A stretch of DNA of 64,000 nt from Anaeromyxobacter dehalogenans 2CP-1 (GCF_000022145.1 NC_011891.1:3330501-3394500), one strand, 5' to 3'. Shown: positions 1 through 10,404, counted from the first letter of the stretch. Numbers and translations: made by a program. Notes: generated by a model from the sequence alone, not told the origin.

Positions 1-1180
1 GGGCACGACCGACCTCACGCTCTGGAACCGAAGCAACGAGCCGCTCGTCATCGCGCTGGTGGTCACCCGGAACCTGGAGCCGCTCCGCAAGCAGGTGAAG
101 GACCTGTTCCCCGGCGAAAAGGTGACCATCACGGGCGCGGGCGAACTCGTGATCCTCTCCGGTGAGGTGAGCGACGTCCGCATCCCCGAGCGCCTCGTCG
201 AGGTCGCCAAGCTCCACGCGAAGCAGGTGGCGAACCTCGTCAAGGTGTCGGGGAACCAGCAGGTGCAGCTCGAGGTCCGCTTCGCCGAGGTGAGCCGGAG
301 CGGCCTCCGCCAGATCGGGGTGAACCTGTTCCACCAGTCGTCGAACGGCGAGGTGGTCACCGGTATGACGGGCCGCGGGATCATCCCCACCGACCTCGGC
401 GTCCCCGGGACCGGGACCGCCGGCGCGCCGCCCCCCATCTTCAGGCCGCAGTTCAACAACGGCTTCTCCATGTTCGTGTCGTCGCTCTCGGGCGACTTCC
501 CGTTCAGCGCGATGCTGAGCCTGCTCGAGCAGAATGGGCTGTCCAAGACGCTCGCCGAGCCGACCCTGGTCACGCTCTCCGGGCAGCAGGCCCGCTTCGT
601 GGCCGGCGGCGAGCTCCCCATCCCGCTGGGCGGGTCCTTCGGCCAGACCCAGGTCGAGTGGAAGAAGTTCGGCATCCTGCTCGACTTCACCCCGACCGTG
701 ATCGCGGGCGACACCATCCACCTCGATCTGAAGGCCGAGGTGAGCGACATCGACCAGAGCCTCGCGATCACCATCGGCGGCACCACGATTCCCGGGCTGA
801 CGTCTCGCCAGAGCGAGACCACCATCCGGCTCGGCGACGGTCAGAGCTTCGCGATCGCCGGCCTCCTGTCCGACCGTGTCCGCTCGCAGATCGAGCGCGT
901 CCCGCTGCTCGGGAGCATCCCGATCCTGGGCGCCCTGTTCCGCTCGACCCAGTACAAGCGGGAGGAGAGCGAGCTGCTGGTGGTGGTGACCGCGCGCCTC
1001 GCCCGGCCGGTGGCGCCGCACCAGCTCCCGCCGCTCCCGACCGAGCGCGAGCTCAACCACCCCGGCGACATCGAGCTGTTCCTGCTCGGCTGGGACGACG
1101 GCGGCAAGCAGGTCCCGCGGAGCGCGCCGTCGACGCGGCAGGCGGGTGGCCCGAGCGGCGCGCGCGGCTTCGTGCGCTGA
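1..1180 (+). CDS. rcpA: Flp/Tad pilus secretin (RcpA/CpaC family), 5' truncated
   Basis: This is the C-terminal part of the outer-membrane secretin through which the Flp pilus leaves the cell. The frame is open from base 2 to the window edge with no start, so the gene begins upstream. The visible protein has an N-domain region, then the secretin domain beginning near QVQLEVRFAEVSRSGLRQIG, then the typical stretch EPTLVTLSGQQARFVAGGELPIP and the late motif SELLVVVTARLARP. An internal GTG at 59 is not the true start. TadZ follows after 10 bases, so it heads the visible part of the tad operon. Family assignment is secure; the name RcpA versus CpaC is a naming choice. Confidence 0.93.
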   Translation, partial: GTTDLTLWNRSNEPLVIALVVTRNLEPLRKQVKDLFPGEKVTITGAGELVILSGEVSDVRIPERLVEVAKLHAKQVANLVKVSGNQQVQLEVRFAEVSRSGLRQIGVNLFHQSSNGEVVTGMTGRGIIPTDLGVPGTGTAGAPPPIFRPQFNNGFSMFVSSLSGDFPFSAMLSLLEQNGLSKTLAEPTLVTLSGQQARFVAGGELPIPLGGSFGQTQVEWKKFGILLDFTPTVIAGDTIHLDLKAEVSDIDQSLAITIGGTTIPGLTSRQSETTIRLGDGQSFAIAGLLSDRVRSQIERVPLLGSIPILGALFRSTQYKREESELLVVVTARLARPVAPHQLPPLPTERELNHPGDIELFLLGWDDGGKQVPRSAPSTRQAGGPSGARGFVR

Positions 1181-1190
1181 GGAGCATCAC

Positions 1191-2360
1191 ATGGCGACCG
1201 GTTCCATCCTGCTGGTTGGGGTCGCGACCGCGACCGAGCTGAAGCTCCGGGCCGCCATGCCGGCGACCGGCTTCGTGGCGCTGCCGGCGGGCGGCCGGCA
1301 CGCTCCGGAGCAGCTTCGTGGCCTCGCAGACGCAGCCGCCGTCGCGCTCTCGGACGACGCCGAGGCCTCCTTCCGGCTGGTCCGCCTCCTGGACGCCGCC
1401 GGCATCCGGGTCACGGTCATCGGTCCACGCAAGGACGCGGACCTGATCCTCCGCGCCATGCGGGAGGGAGCGAAGGAGTTCGTGCTCGCGGGCGACGACG
1501 AGACGCTGAAGCAGGTCTTGAGGACGCAGGCGCGGCCCTCGAGAACGGCGGGCGTCGGCACGGTCTACGCCGTGTTCCCTGCCAAAGGGGGCGTGGGCGC
1601 GACGACCGTGGCGACGAACCTGGCCGGCGCGCTGCAGGCGAGCGGTGAGCGGACCTGCCTCGTGGACCTGAACCTGAACATGGGCGACGTGCTCGCGTTC
1701 CTGGACCTCGCGGGCGGGTACTCGATCGCCGACGTCATCGGGAACATGGGCCGGCTCGACCGCGGGCTGCTCGACGCGACGCTGCTCCGCCACGCCTCCG
1801 GGGTGCAGGTCCTCGCGCAGAGCCATCGGATCGAGGACTCTGATCGGGTGGACGCCGAGTCGGTCGCGCAGTTGCTCCAGTTCCTGCGGCTGCACTTCGG
1901 GGCGATAGTCCTCGATGGCCTGCGCAGCTTCGACGACGTCTCGGTCGCGGCGGTGGACGCGAGCGATCGGATCGTGCTGCTGGTCGAGCAGGAGGTCCCG
2001 GCCGTCCGGGACGCGCGACGCTGCGTCGCGCTGTTCAAGCGCCTCGGCAGCGAGGCGAAGCTCAAGCTCGTCGTCAACCGGTACGGGAAGGCGAACGACA
2101 TCGGCGTGGACGTCATCGCCGAGACGGTGGGCCTCCCGGTGGCGGCCACCATCGCGAACGACTACCCGGCGGTGATCCGGGCCGTCAACAAGGGCGTGCT
2201 GGTGCGCGACGAGGCCGGCCGGAGCGCCGTCGCGCGGGACATCGACGACCTCCTGAAGGTGGTCGGCCACGTGCGCGCCGAGCCGGCGGCGGAGCCGCGC
2301 GAACGGCGTTCGCTGTTCAAGAAGCTCCTGACCCTGAGGACGAGCGATGCGACTGAGTGA
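1191..2360 (+). CDS. tadZ: Flp pilus assembly ATPase TadZ/CpaE
   Basis: The product is a MinD-like localisation ATPase of the Tad machine, 389 residues. An N-terminal atypical receiver-like domain (about residues 1-115) is followed by a deviant Walker A motif KGGVGATT near residue 131. It lacks the second Lys of the usual KGGxGK, as is common in CpaE/TadZ. The ATG at 1191 is preferred over an upstream in-frame GTG because it follows a GAGGAG ribosome site and starts a normal receiver domain. The C-terminal tail is charged ([12 protein letters not shown]). Its last 14 bases overlap the tadA start, which argues for translational coupling. Confidence 0.92.
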   Translation: MATGSILLVGVATATELKLRAAMPATGFVALPAGGRHAPEQLRGLADAAAVALSDDAEASFRLVRLLDAAGIRVTVIGPRKDADLILRAMREGAKEFVLAGDDETLKQVLRTQARPSRTAGVGTVYAVFPAKGGVGATTVATNLAGALQASGERTCLVDLNLNMGDVLAFLDLAGGYSIADVIGNMGRLDRGLLDATLLRHASGVQVLAQSHRIEDSDRVDAESVAQLLQFLRLHFGAIVLDGLRSFDDVSVAAVDASDRIVLLVEQEVPAVRDARRCVALFKRLGSEAKLKLVVNRYGKANDIGVDVIAETVGLPVAATIANDYPAVIRAVNKGVLVRDEAGRSAVARDIDDLLKVVGHVRAEPAAEPRERRSLFKKLLTLRTSDATE

Positions 2361-3684
2361 CCGGCTGCGGCAGGGACCGGTGGCGGACCCCCCGCAGAAC
2401 GAGCCCGCGGTGGCGAGCGAGGCCTTCCGGGACATGAAGGGCGACCTCCACCGCCGCCTGGTGGACCGGCTCGACCTGAAGGCGCTCGAGCGCCTTCCCG
2501 CAGAGCGACTCCAGGACGAGCTGCGCGGCATCGTGGCCGGGATGGTGAGCGGCGCCGGGGTACCGCTCAACCAGGCAGAGCGTGACCGGCTGGTCCAGGA
2601 GATCCTTGACGAGGTGACGGGGCTCGGTCCGCTCGAGCCGCTGCTCGCGGATGGCTCCATCTCCGACATCCTGGTGAACACGGCCGAGACGGTCTACGTC
2701 GAGCGGAACGGCAAGCTCGAGCTGACGCGCGTGCGCTTCGACTCCAACGACCACCTCATGCAGGTGATCAACCGGATCGTCTCGCGCGTCGGGCGGCGCG
2801 TGGACGAGACGTCACCGATGGTCGACGCACGCCTGCCGGACGGCTCGCGCGTCAACGCGATCATCCCGCCCCTCGCCATCGACGGCGCCATCCTCTCGAT
2901 CCGCCGGTTCGGGCGCTCGCCGCTTCGCGTCCGCGACCTGCTCACGATCGGCTCCGTCACGCGTGAGGCCGTCTCCTTCCTCGCCGCGTGCGTCACCGCC
3001 AGGCTGAACGTCCTCGTCAGCGGGGGCACCGGCAGCGGCAAGACGACCATGCTGAACGCGCTGTCCGCGTTCATCCCGCCCTCCGAGCGCATCGTCACGA
3101 TCGAGGATTCGGCCGAGCTGCAGCTCCAGCAGCCGCACGTGGTCCGGCTGGAGACCCGGCCGCCCAACATCGAGGGCAAGGGCGAGATCATCGCGCGCGA
3201 CCTGGTGCGGAACTCGCTCCGAATGCGGCCGGACCGGATCATCGTCGGCGAGGTCCGGAGCTCGGAGGTCCTCGACATGCTCCAAGCCATGAACACCGGC
3301 CACGACGGCTCGATGACCACGATCCACGCGAACTCTCCGCGGGACGCGCTCACGCGTCTCGAGGCGATGATCGCGATGGGCGGGATCCAGCTCCCCGAGG
3401 CGGCCAGCCGGCAGATGATCTCGCGGGCCATCAACATCATCGTCCAGCTCAACCGCGGCGCGGACGGGCACCGCCGGCTCGTCAGCGTGGGCGAGATCAC
3501 GGGGACCGAGGGGCCCACCATCACGATGCAGGAGATCTTCCGGTTCGACCAGAAGGGCGTGGACGAGCGCGGCAAGATCGTCGGCCAGCTCGTCGCGACC
3601 GGGATCCGGCCGAAGGTGATGAACCGCATCCAGGTGTCCGGGATCGACGTCGCCCACATCCTCGATCCCTTCCTGCAGGACTGA
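2347..3684 (+). CDS. tadA: Flp pilus assembly ATPase TadA/CpaF
   Basis: This is the cytoplasmic hexameric secretion ATPase (GspE/VirB11 superfamily) that powers Flp pilus assembly, 445 residues, the normal length for CpaF. Walker A is GGTGSGKTT near residues 226-234. The Walker B/Asp-box segment [22 protein letters not shown] and the His-box segment [18 protein letters not shown] are both intact. The N-terminal CpaF domain contains [19 protein letters not shown]. It overlaps tadZ by 14 bases and tadB starts 2 bases after its stop, so the cluster is read as one operon. Confidence 0.96.
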   Translation: MRLSDRLRQGPVADPPQNEPAVASEAFRDMKGDLHRRLVDRLDLKALERLPAERLQDELRGIVAGMVSGAGVPLNQAERDRLVQEILDEVTGLGPLEPLLADGSISDILVNTAETVYVERNGKLELTRVRFDSNDHLMQVINRIVSRVGRRVDETSPMVDARLPDGSRVNAIIPPLAIDGAILSIRRFGRSPLRVRDLLTIGSVTREAVSFLAACVTARLNVLVSGGTGSGKTTMLNALSAFIPPSERIVTIEDSAELQLQQPHVVRLETRPPNIEGKGEIIARDLVRNSLRMRPDRIIVGEVRSSEVLDMLQAMNTGHDGSMTTIHANSPRDALTRLEAMIAMGGIQLPEAASRQMISRAINIIVQLNRGADGHRRLVSVGEITGTEGPTITMQEIFRFDQKGVDERGKIVGQLVATGIRPKVMNRIQVSGIDVAHILDPFLQD

Positions 3685-3686
3685 CC

Positions 3687-4652
3687 ATGCGCGAGATGCT
3701 CGCCTTCCTCAGCGCCGTCGCCTTCGTCGCCCTCCTCGAGGGCGCGCGGCAGCTCTACCGCTTCACGGTGGAGAAGAAGAAGGAGGAGCTGAGGCGCCGC
3801 CTCCGCGCGATCGCGGACCCCGTCGCCGCTGCCGAGGGCACGCTCCTGCGTGCCGGCCGCGTGGCGCGCAACCCGGCCGTGGCAGCGTTCCTGAAGCGCC
3901 TCCCCTTCACAGCCCGGCTGGAGCAGCTGATCGAGCAGGCCGACTCGCAATTCAGCGTGGCGCAGGTCAGCGCCTGGTCGGCGATGCTCGCCGCGGCTGG
4001 CGCAGTCCTCGCGGGGTGGCTGCGAATGGGCCTCGGGCTCGGGGGCCTGCTGTCCGCGGCCGGCCTCGCCCTTCCCACCCTGCTGCTCGTCGTCGCCCGC
4101 GACCGCAGGAGCAACCGCCTCAGCGAGCAGCTCCCGGAGGCGCTCGACATGATGGCCCGCTCGCTGCGCGCGGGGCACGCGTTCACCTCCGCCTTCGAAG
4201 TGGTGGCCACCGAGATGCCCGAGCCCGTGGCGGTCGAGTTCGCCCGTGCGTTCGAGTCGCAGCGCCTCGGGCTCCCGGTGGAGCAGGCGATCGTGCAGAT
4301 GACCGAGCGCGCCCCGGGCAACCGGGACCTCCGCATCTTCGCGGTCTCGGCGCTCATCCAGAAGGAGACCGGCGGCAATCTCGCCGAGATCCTGGGCAGC
4401 ATCGCAGAGACGATCCGCGCGCGCTACCGCTTCTACAGCAAGCTCAGCGCGCTCACCGCAGAGGGTCGCGCTTCCGGGGCCATCCTCGGGATGCTGCCGA
4501 TCCTGATGGCGCTGGTGCTTCGCATCATGAACCCTGCGTACATGGGCCGCCTCGTCAGCGATCCCCTCGGCCACATGATCATGCTCTTCGCCGCCCTGAG
4601 CTGGCTGGTCGGCGTGGCATGGCTGTACTCGCTCACGAAGGTGGACCTGTAG
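3687..4652 (+). CDS. tadB: Flp pilus inner-membrane platform protein TadB
   Basis: The product is a GspF-domain inner-membrane protein of 321 residues forming half of the Tad platform. It has an N-terminal membrane helix, a charged cytoplasmic helix ([13 protein letters not shown]), two hydrophobic helices near residues 92-135, the T2SSF domain [18 protein letters not shown], and two C-terminal membrane helices. The segment [19 protein letters not shown] is the usual GspF signature. The start is ATG at 3687, two bases after the tadA stop. TadC follows 8 bases after its stop. Confidence 0.93.
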   Translation: MREMLAFLSAVAFVALLEGARQLYRFTVEKKKEELRRRLRAIADPVAAAEGTLLRAGRVARNPAVAAFLKRLPFTARLEQLIEQADSQFSVAQVSAWSAMLAAAGAVLAGWLRMGLGLGGLLSAAGLALPTLLLVVARDRRSNRLSEQLPEALDMMARSLRAGHAFTSAFEVVATEMPEPVAVEFARAFESQRLGLPVEQAIVQMTERAPGNRDLRIFAVSALIQKETGGNLAEILGSIAETIRARYRFYSKLSALTAEGRASGAILGMLPILMALVLRIMNPAYMGRLVSDPLGHMIMLFAALSWLVGVAWLYSLTKVDL

Positions 4653-4660
4653 GAGACGCC

Positions 4661-5620
4661 GTGCGCTTCGACCCGCTCGCCTTCGGAATCGCGCTGCTCG
4701 GCCTGGTGGGGCTGGTCGGGCTGGCCGCCGCGTGGGTGGCGATCGCCCGGCGGAGCGGCGCGCTCGTCGCCGATCGCCTGGCGGATCCCGCGACGGTGGA
4801 CCCGTTCGCGAGCACGATCGAGCCCATCGTCGAGACGCCGGCGGCGACCCGGTCGGCCCTGGGGCGGGCCCTGGATGTGCTGACCCGATTCGCCCGGCCG
4901 ATGGGCGACGAGGCCGCGCGGCTGCAGCTCCGGCTGGAGCAGGGCGGCTTCCGTGGACCACACGCGGTCTCCGTCCATCTCGCGCTCAAGCTCACGCTCG
5001 CGGTGGGATTGCTGCTGACGTTCCTGTTCGTCAACGCGCACCGGGCTGAACGCATCGAGCCCGCGTTCGTCGTAGCGGTGCTCGCGTTCGCGGCGGGGTT
5101 CTACCTGCCGGATCTCCTCCTCACGTCGCGGATCTCCTCGCGCCAGCTCACGCTCGAGCGGGGCCTGCCCGACGCGCTCGATCTCCTCGTCACCTGCGTC
5201 GAGGCCGGCCTTGGCCTGGACGCCTCCGTGCAGCGGGTCTCGGAGGAGATTCACCGCGCCTGGCCGCAGCTCGCGACCGAGCTGCGGACGACCTTTCTCG
5301 AAGTGAAGGCCGGGATCCCGCGCATCGAGGCGTTCCGCAGGCTCGCGACGCGAACCGGTGTGAAGGACCTGAAGTCGCTCTCGGCGACGCTCGCCCAGAC
5401 CGAGATCTTCGGGACCAGCGTCGCGCTCGCGCTGCGGGTGCAGTCGGACGGAATGCGGGTCCGCCGCATGCACCGGGCGGAGGAGAAGGCGGCGTACGTG
5501 AGCGTGAAGATGACGCTCCCGCTCATCCTCTGCATCCTGCCAAGCCTGCTGGCCGTGATCATGGGGCCGGCGATCATCGGGATCATGCGGGCGCTGATGC
5601 CCGCGCTCGGGGGGAAGTGA
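4661..5620 (+). CDS. tadC: Flp pilus inner-membrane platform protein TadC
   Basis: This is the second GspF-domain platform protein, 319 residues, expected to pair with TadB in the inner membrane. It has an N-terminal helix ([20 protein letters not shown]), a central pair of helices, the signature [25 protein letters not shown], and a C-terminal helix pair ending in [11 protein letters not shown]. The GTG at 4661 is chosen because it lies 8 bases after the tadB stop and gives the expected membrane start. Its stop overlaps the next start (ATGA-type overlap at 5618-5622). Confidence 0.93.
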   Translation: MRFDPLAFGIALLGLVGLVGLAAAWVAIARRSGALVADRLADPATVDPFASTIEPIVETPAATRSALGRALDVLTRFARPMGDEAARLQLRLEQGGFRGPHAVSVHLALKLTLAVGLLLTFLFVNAHRAERIEPAFVVAVLAFAAGFYLPDLLLTSRISSRQLTLERGLPDALDLLVTCVEAGLGLDASVQRVSEEIHRAWPQLATELRTTFLEVKAGIPRIEAFRRLATRTGVKDLKSLSATLAQTEIFGTSVALALRVQSDGMRVRRMHRAEEKAAYVSVKMTLPLILCILPSLLAVIMGPAIIGIMRALMPALGGK

Positions 5621-6384
5621 TGCGGCCCGTCGCGATGCTCGGGATGATGCTGCTCGCGAGTACGATCGGCTGCGCCACGGCGCGCAAGCCCGACGTGCTG
5701 GGCGCACAACGCGCGCTCGCCAGCGAGCTCGTGGCCCGTAAGGACTGGCCGGCGGCCTTCGCGGCGGCGGACGGACTGTGTCGGGGCGCGCCCGGCCGGC
5801 CGGAGGGATACCTGCTGCGCGGCATCGTGTACCGAGAGCAGGGGCTCCAGGCCGAGGCGGAGGCCGACCTTCGCGAGGCGCTGCGGCTCGAGCGGAAGCT
5901 CGCGGCGGCGCACTCCGCCCTCGCCATCCTCTACGACACGCAGGGGCGGAGCGCGGAGGCGCAAGAGCACCACCGCCAGGCCGCCGAGCTCGAGCCACGG
6001 AACGCTGGCTACCTGAACAACGTCGGGTTCTCGCTGTTCGCGCACGGCCGTGCGCGCGAGGCGATCCCGGTGTTGCACGAGGCGCTCCGCGCCGCACCGG
6101 CCGACGCGCGCATCCGCAACAACCTTGGGTTTGCCTACGCAGCGTCCGGCGACCTCTCCCGCGCCGCCGAGCAGTTCGAGCGCGGTGGTTCGCCGGCCCA
6201 GGCCAAGAACAACATGGGCTGGGCGTACGAGCGGCGCGGCGCGCGCGCCCAGGCCTTCGACGCGTACGTCGAGTCGGTCCGCGCGGACCCTGGGGCACCC
6301 GCCGCGCGCGAGAACCTCGCCCGACTCGCGAAGGAGCTGCAGCGCGACCTGCCGTCCGACCTCGCCACGCCCGGCGGCGTCTGA
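5620..6384 (+). CDS. tadD: TPR lipoprotein, TadD-like
   Basis: The product is a 254-residue lipoprotein with a run of tetratricopeptide repeats, matching TadD in gene order and build. The signal peptide ends in a lipobox-like STIGC near residues 14-18. TPR units start around residue 45, for example GYLLRGIVYREQGLQAEAEADLREALRL and NNVGFSLFAHGRAREAIPVL. TadD-type proteins act as pilotins or assembly factors for the secretin. The ATG at 5620 overlaps the tadC stop. An extra GTG three bases upstream is possible but less likely. Confidence 0.85.
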   Translation: MRPVAMLGMMLLASTIGCATARKPDVLGAQRALASELVARKDWPAAFAAADGLCRGAPGRPEGYLLRGIVYREQGLQAEAEADLREALRLERKLAAAHSALAILYDTQGRSAEAQEHHRQAAELEPRNAGYLNNVGFSLFAHGRAREAIPVLHEALRAAPADARIRNNLGFAYAASGDLSRAAEQFERGGSPAQAKNNMGWAYERRGARAQAFDAYVESVRADPGAPAARENLARLAKELQRDLPSDLATPGGV

Positions 6385-6394
6385 AGGAGACAGC

Positions 6395-6709
6395 ATGAAC
6401 CGGATCATTGCCGTAGCGTTCGTCGTGCTCACCGTCGCGGGCTGTGGATGGCGCAAGCAGCACCTGACCCGCGGTCACGGGCTCTCGTACGATGCCGCGT
6501 TCGACGCGCAGCGCGAGCGGCGCGACAGGGCGCCGGCCGAGGCCGCGATCGGGCTCGATGCCCAGGAAGCGGCGATCATCTCCGAGAGTTACCGCAGCGG
6601 GCTCGCGCCCAAGGAGGGCGGCGAGCGTACCCGCGAGCCGATCATCCTGATGTCCCCCGCGACCCAGGAGCGGCGGTACACACCGCCCCCGTCCGTCCCG
6701 AAGGAGTAG
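6395..6709 (+). CDS. Small lipoprotein in the tad operon
   Basis: This 104-residue protein has a signal peptide and lipobox (VVLTVAGCG near residue 17), followed by a hydrophilic, Arg/Glu-rich, Pro-ending tail. I recognise no domain. It starts at ATG 6395 behind AAGGAG and sits 10 bases after tadD and 4 bases before the TadG-like gene, so it is very likely an accessory envelope component of this pilus system. It is too short to be a TadE pseudopilin and has no prepilin-type motif. Confidence 0.8.
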   Translation: MNRIIAVAFVVLTVAGCGWRKQHLTRGHGLSYDAAFDAQRERRDRAPAEAAIGLDAQEAAIISESYRSGLAPKEGGERTREPIILMSPATQERRYTPPPSVPKE

Positions 6710-6713
6710 CGCC

Positions 6714-8021
6714 GTGAGTGCTCGTTCACGTCGTGGGGCGGGCGCGCGTGGGGATCGAGGCGCGACCGCCGTCCTGGTCGCGATCTGTCTGGTCATGCTG
6801 TGCGCCTTCCTCGCGCTCGCGCTCAACGTGGGTCACCTGTTCTCGGTCCGAGGCGAGCTCCAGAACGCCTCGGACGCCGGTGCGCTGGCAGGGGCCATCG
6901 AGCTCGACGGCAGGACTGCGAAGTTCGGCGCAGCCCGCGCCGTCGCTGCGAGCTATGCGGCCGAGCACTTCACAGACAGCGGCACCGGCGTCGTGGCCGA
7001 AAGCGTGGAGCTCGGGCAGTGGGCCACGCCCAGCGAGGCGCCCTCCTGCGACCAGCGTGGTGATGCAAGCCCCGACGGGCACCGATTCTGCTTCGTGGAC
7101 GACGCGGCGTTCGCGTCAGGGCTGCGCGTCAACGCGGTCCGGGTGGTGACCGCGCGCACCGGCGCGGCCGGCAGTGCCGGCGGCGGCGGGGTCGAGCTGT
7201 TCGCGGGCGGCATCATCGCGCCGAACGATGCGGATGGGCGGTCCACCGTGCGGGCGGCGGCCGTCGCGGTGTCCGGCGGACCGTGCGACCAGGGTTGCCC
7301 CACCCTGCCCATCGTCCTCCGGGCAGGGTGCCTCCGCCAGGCCGGCGGGCTCCGCTGCAATCCGCCTGCGACGTACTTCGTCGGGCTGAACCCGGCGCCC
7401 CGCGACTCCGCTGGTCTCACCGGCCTCGATCAGGGAACGGCCACCAGCCCGCCACCTCCCACGAACAGCCCGGCCGTATGCGACGTCGTGACGAGACCTC
7501 CCGGCTGCTCGGCGAACCTCAGCACAGGCGTGCCGATCTCGACCAGCAACGGGAACAACTGGACCTCGAACTGCACCGCCGGCTGCACGTACAAGAAGCC
7601 GGCGGACCCGACCGCGAATGGATGGGAACAGACGAAGAACGCGACCATCTGCGAGGCCCTCCGCTCGAAGATCGACCGGGACTGCGACGGCCAGATCGAC
7701 GCGACCCCGGTGATCGCGCAGGTCCCCGTGGTCGTCTACCCGGGCGAGGACGAGGACTCCTGCCCCGAGAACGCGCAGTACAACGGCACCGCGATCGTGG
7801 TCGGCTTCGCGACCATCCAGCTGGTGAGCGCGCGGTGCGACAAAGACTCGCCGTCCTCGAGCGTGTCGGCGCTCTGCGACGCGAAGATGGCGGACGCGAG
7901 CTACTCGGCCGACATGTGCATGGCCTTCCAGTTCCTGTGCGAACAGCGCGACGACGAGGTCGCGAACGTTGGTTGCGGCTGGTTCGGGACTTCCCCGCTG
8001 CAGCCGGTGCTGGTGCGCTGA
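6714..8021 (+). CDS. TadG-like pilus-associated protein (Tad domain)
   Basis: A 435-residue protein with one N-terminal transmembrane helix (residues about 20-42) preceded by the motif RGATAVLVA, and followed by LFSVRGELQNASDAGALAGA. This is the hallmark of the Tad/TadG-like pilus-assembly domain. The rest is extracytoplasmic and Cys-rich, which suggests disulfides. A short stretch IDRDCDGQID near residues 322-331 looks like an EF-hand or thrombospondin-3 calcium loop. It is the last gene of the visible tad operon and starts with GTG at 6714. Exact function is unknown; surface display or minor-pilin-like roles are plausible. Confidence 0.82.
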   Translation: MSARSRRGAGARGDRGATAVLVAICLVMLCAFLALALNVGHLFSVRGELQNASDAGALAGAIELDGRTAKFGAARAVAASYAAEHFTDSGTGVVAESVELGQWATPSEAPSCDQRGDASPDGHRFCFVDDAAFASGLRVNAVRVVTARTGAAGSAGGGGVELFAGGIIAPNDADGRSTVRAAAVAVSGGPCDQGCPTLPIVLRAGCLRQAGGLRCNPPATYFVGLNPAPRDSAGLTGLDQGTATSPPPPTNSPAVCDVVTRPPGCSANLSTGVPISTSNGNNWTSNCTAGCTYKKPADPTANGWEQTKNATICEALRSKIDRDCDGQIDATPVIAQVPVVVYPGEDEDSCPENAQYNGTAIVVGFATIQLVSARCDKDSPSSSVSALCDAKMADASYSADMCMAFQFLCEQRDDEVANVGCGWFGTSPLQPVLVR

Positions 8022-8053
8022 TGGGGGCGGGCGACGCACCATAGGGAGGACAC

Positions 8054-8671
8054 TTGCGACAGGCCGTTTCGATCCCGGGGCTCCTCGAAGCTGGCGCGAA
8101 TCTCGGTCTGACAACCCTGTACGCCACATTCGCGTTTCTACACACCCGCGCGTTCCTCGCCGCCCCGCGCGTGAGCCTTCTCGCCATCGTCGCGTTCGAA
8201 GCGGCATGGGCCGCAATGTTCCTGGCGCGACGGTCGGCGCTTGCCGTCTCTCGCGATCCGGTGTCCTGGGCCGCCATGCTCGCCGGCACCTTCGGCCCCC
8301 TGCTGTTCCGGCCGGTACCCGGCGCTCACGACGTGCCACTCGCGCAGGCGGTGCAGCTCTCCGCCATGGCGTTCGCGTTCTATGGCCTCGCCTCGCTCAA
8401 CCGGAGCATCGGGCTGCTCCCCGCGAACCGCGGTATCCGCAGCGCGGGCGCGTACCGCGTCGTGCGTCACCCGCTGTACGCCGCCTATGCGATCGCGAAC
8501 GCCGGCTACGTCGTGAGCAATTGGTCGGTCGTGAACGCTGCGGTCTGGGTCGTGGCGGTCGCGGCCCAGCTCGTGCGCATCCGCCAGGAGGAGATCCTCC
8601 TGCTCCGCGATCCTGACTACCAGGCGTACGCCCGCTCGACCCGCTGGCGCTTGCTCCCGTTCGTCTACTGA
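8054..8671 (+). CDS. Isoprenylcysteine methyltransferase-like membrane protein
   Basis: A 205-residue polytopic membrane protein whose C-terminal half has the ICMT/phospholipid-methyltransferase pattern: GAYRVVRHPLYAAYAI near residue 135 and RIRQEEILLLRDPDYQAYARSTRWRLLPFVY at the end. The HP and EE residues are the expected cofactor and active-site positions of this superfamily. It starts at TTG 8054 behind a strong AGGGAGGA. The substrate cannot be told from sequence, since many bacterial members are not protein methylases. It stands alone between the tad operon and an acyltransferase. Confidence 0.8.
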   Translation: MRQAVSIPGLLEAGANLGLTTLYATFAFLHTRAFLAAPRVSLLAIVAFEAAWAAMFLARRSALAVSRDPVSWAAMLAGTFGPLLFRPVPGAHDVPLAQAVQLSAMAFAFYGLASLNRSIGLLPANRGIRSAGAYRVVRHPLYAAYAIANAGYVVSNWSVVNAAVWVVAVAAQLVRIRQEEILLLRDPDYQAYARSTRWRLLPFVY

Positions 8672-8765
8672 GACCGGCCCTTCCCGTTCGGAAGGCCCGC
8701 GCGTTCCCCCGCGCCTCCCGGGGCGCCCCGTACCCTTCCCCTCGCCCCGCCCGCATGTTGCTGGG

Positions 8766-9917
8766 GTGCCGTCCGCTCGCGACGACCGCCTGGCGCCGCT
8801 CACCGGCATCCGCTTCGCGGCCGCGCTCGGGATCCTGCTCTTCCACTACGGTGGCCCGCTGGTCGCGAGCGCCCCGGCGTGGGTGCGCACGCTGCAGACC
8901 GGCGGCCACGCCTGGGTGAGCCTGTTCTACGTGCTGTCCGGGTTCGTCCTCGCCTGGGCCAACCCGCACCCGATGGACCGCGCCGAGCGGCGCGCGTTCC
9001 TCACGGCGCGGCTCGCGCGGCTCTACCCGGCCTACCTGCTCGCGTTCGCGCTCTCGGCGCCGTTCGCCCTGTCGCGCTGGTCGGGTGACGGCGCGGGCGG
9101 GCTGGCGAAGGCGGCCGTGGTGGCAGGCGCCTCCCTGCTGCTGGTGCACGCGTGGCTCCCTCCCATCTCGCGGCTGTGGAACGCGCCGGGCTGGTCCACC
9201 TCGGCGATCGCGACGTTCTACGCGCTCTTCCCGTTCGCGACCGCGCGCCTCGCCCGGCTCTCGCGGCGCGGGCTCGCGGCGGCGCTCTGCGCCGCATGGG
9301 CGGCGTCCCTCGCGCTCCCGCTCGCGTACCTCGCGCTGCGCCCGGACGGCCCGGGCGCGGAGCTGCTGCGGCACGAGCCGCGCTGGCTCGAGGCGCTGAA
9401 GTTCCACCCGGTGGCGCGCCTGGGGGAGTTCCTGGCCGGCGTGGCGCTGGGGCTGCTGCTCCGCCGCGGCGCCGCGCTGCCGCGCCGCCTGGCCGCCCCG
9501 GCCGCGGCGCTCGCGCTCGCAGCGGCCGTCGCGGCGCTGGGCTGGGGCGGCTTCCCGTACGTGCTCGTGCACAACGGGCTGCTCGTGCCGCTCTGGGCGC
9601 TGCTCGTCGCGGGGCTCGCGGGGGTGGCTGCGTCGGGCGGCGCGCTGGGGCGCGCGCTGTCGGCGCGGCCGCTCCAGGCGCTCGGGGAGGCGAGCTTCGC
9701 GCTCTACGCGCTGCAGGACCCGCTGTGGCGCTGGGCGGAGCTGCTGCTGCGCACGCCGGGGACGCCGGCGTCGCCTGCGTTCGTGCTCGGGTTCTCGGCG
9801 GTCGCGGTCGCCATCTCGCTGGGCGTGTCGCGCTGGCTCGAGCGGCCCGCACGTCGCGCGCTGCGGGCGGCCCTGGGCCCGGCGCCGTTCGCCGCCGCGC
9901 GCCCGCCCGCGCCGTAG
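8766..9917 (+). CDS. Acyltransferase family 3 (OafA-like) membrane protein
   Basis: A 383-residue integral membrane O-acyltransferase. The N-terminal signature LAPLTGIRFAAALGILLFHYGG contains the conserved active-site His, and about ten hydrophobic helices follow. Members transfer acyl groups to surface sugars or peptidoglycan. No glycan-synthesis genes lie next to it, so the acceptor is unknown. The start is GTG at 8766. The C-terminus is Ala/Pro-rich. Confidence 0.88.
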   Translation: MPSARDDRLAPLTGIRFAAALGILLFHYGGPLVASAPAWVRTLQTGGHAWVSLFYVLSGFVLAWANPHPMDRAERRAFLTARLARLYPAYLLAFALSAPFALSRWSGDGAGGLAKAAVVAGASLLLVHAWLPPISRLWNAPGWSTSAIATFYALFPFATARLARLSRRGLAAALCAAWAASLALPLAYLALRPDGPGAELLRHEPRWLEALKFHPVARLGEFLAGVALGLLLRRGAALPRRLAAPAAALALAAAVAALGWGGFPYVLVHNGLLVPLWALLVAGLAGVAASGGALGRALSARPLQALGEASFALYALQDPLWRWAELLLRTPGTPASPAFVLGFSAVAVAISLGVSRWLERPARRALRAALGPAPFAAARPPAP

Positions 9918-9952
9918 CGCCGGGTGCGGGTCCGGAGGCCGCGGCTCCCGGA

Positions 9953-10180
9953 TCAGGAGGCCGGCTGCTCCGGCTGCCCGCCCGGCTTCCGCGGCCCGGG
10001 GAGCCCGACGATCGCGCCGGTGAAGCCGAAGAACCCCGCGGCGGTCCACACGTTGCCGGTCAGCGGGCAGGTGCCGGTGCGGCAGCCGATGAAGTGCGCG
10101 TAGGCCGCGCCGAGGACGGCGCCCACCGCCGCGCCAGCGAGGGTGCGCCAGTGCGCGCGGAGCCGGGGAGGGATGTTCAC
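9953..10180 (-). CDS. DUF6132 small membrane protein
   Basis: A 75-residue protein with two short hydrophobic helices around a Cys-containing turn: IGCRTGTCPLTGN at residues about 31-43, then FFGFTGAIVG. This is the layout of the DUF6132 family. The GTG start at 10180 is behind GAGGCAGG; the longer frame upstream is GC-rich shadow. Function is unknown in the family. It lies convergent with the acyltransferase gene. Confidence 0.75.
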   Translation of the reverse strand: MNIPPRLRAHWRTLAGAAVGAVLGAAYAHFIGCRTGTCPLTGNVWTAAGFFGFTGAIVGLPGPRKPGGQPEQPAS

Positions 10181-10404
10181 GTTGCCTGCCTCGTGGTGCT
10201 GCGGGGTCCGGGGCCGCCGCACCGCGCGGCCCCGTCCGGTGAGAGCCCGCGCGGACGCGGAGGATTCCAGGGTCGACATCGCCGTGTACCGCCCGCGCTG
10301 GACACACCGGCGCCCCCGCGCGGCGGCGCCCCGCGCTCCTGCCCCCGGGTGATTTACCTTCCACCGGTCTCCCTGCTTTGCTGCCGCTCCTGGGGGGAGC
10401 ACGC

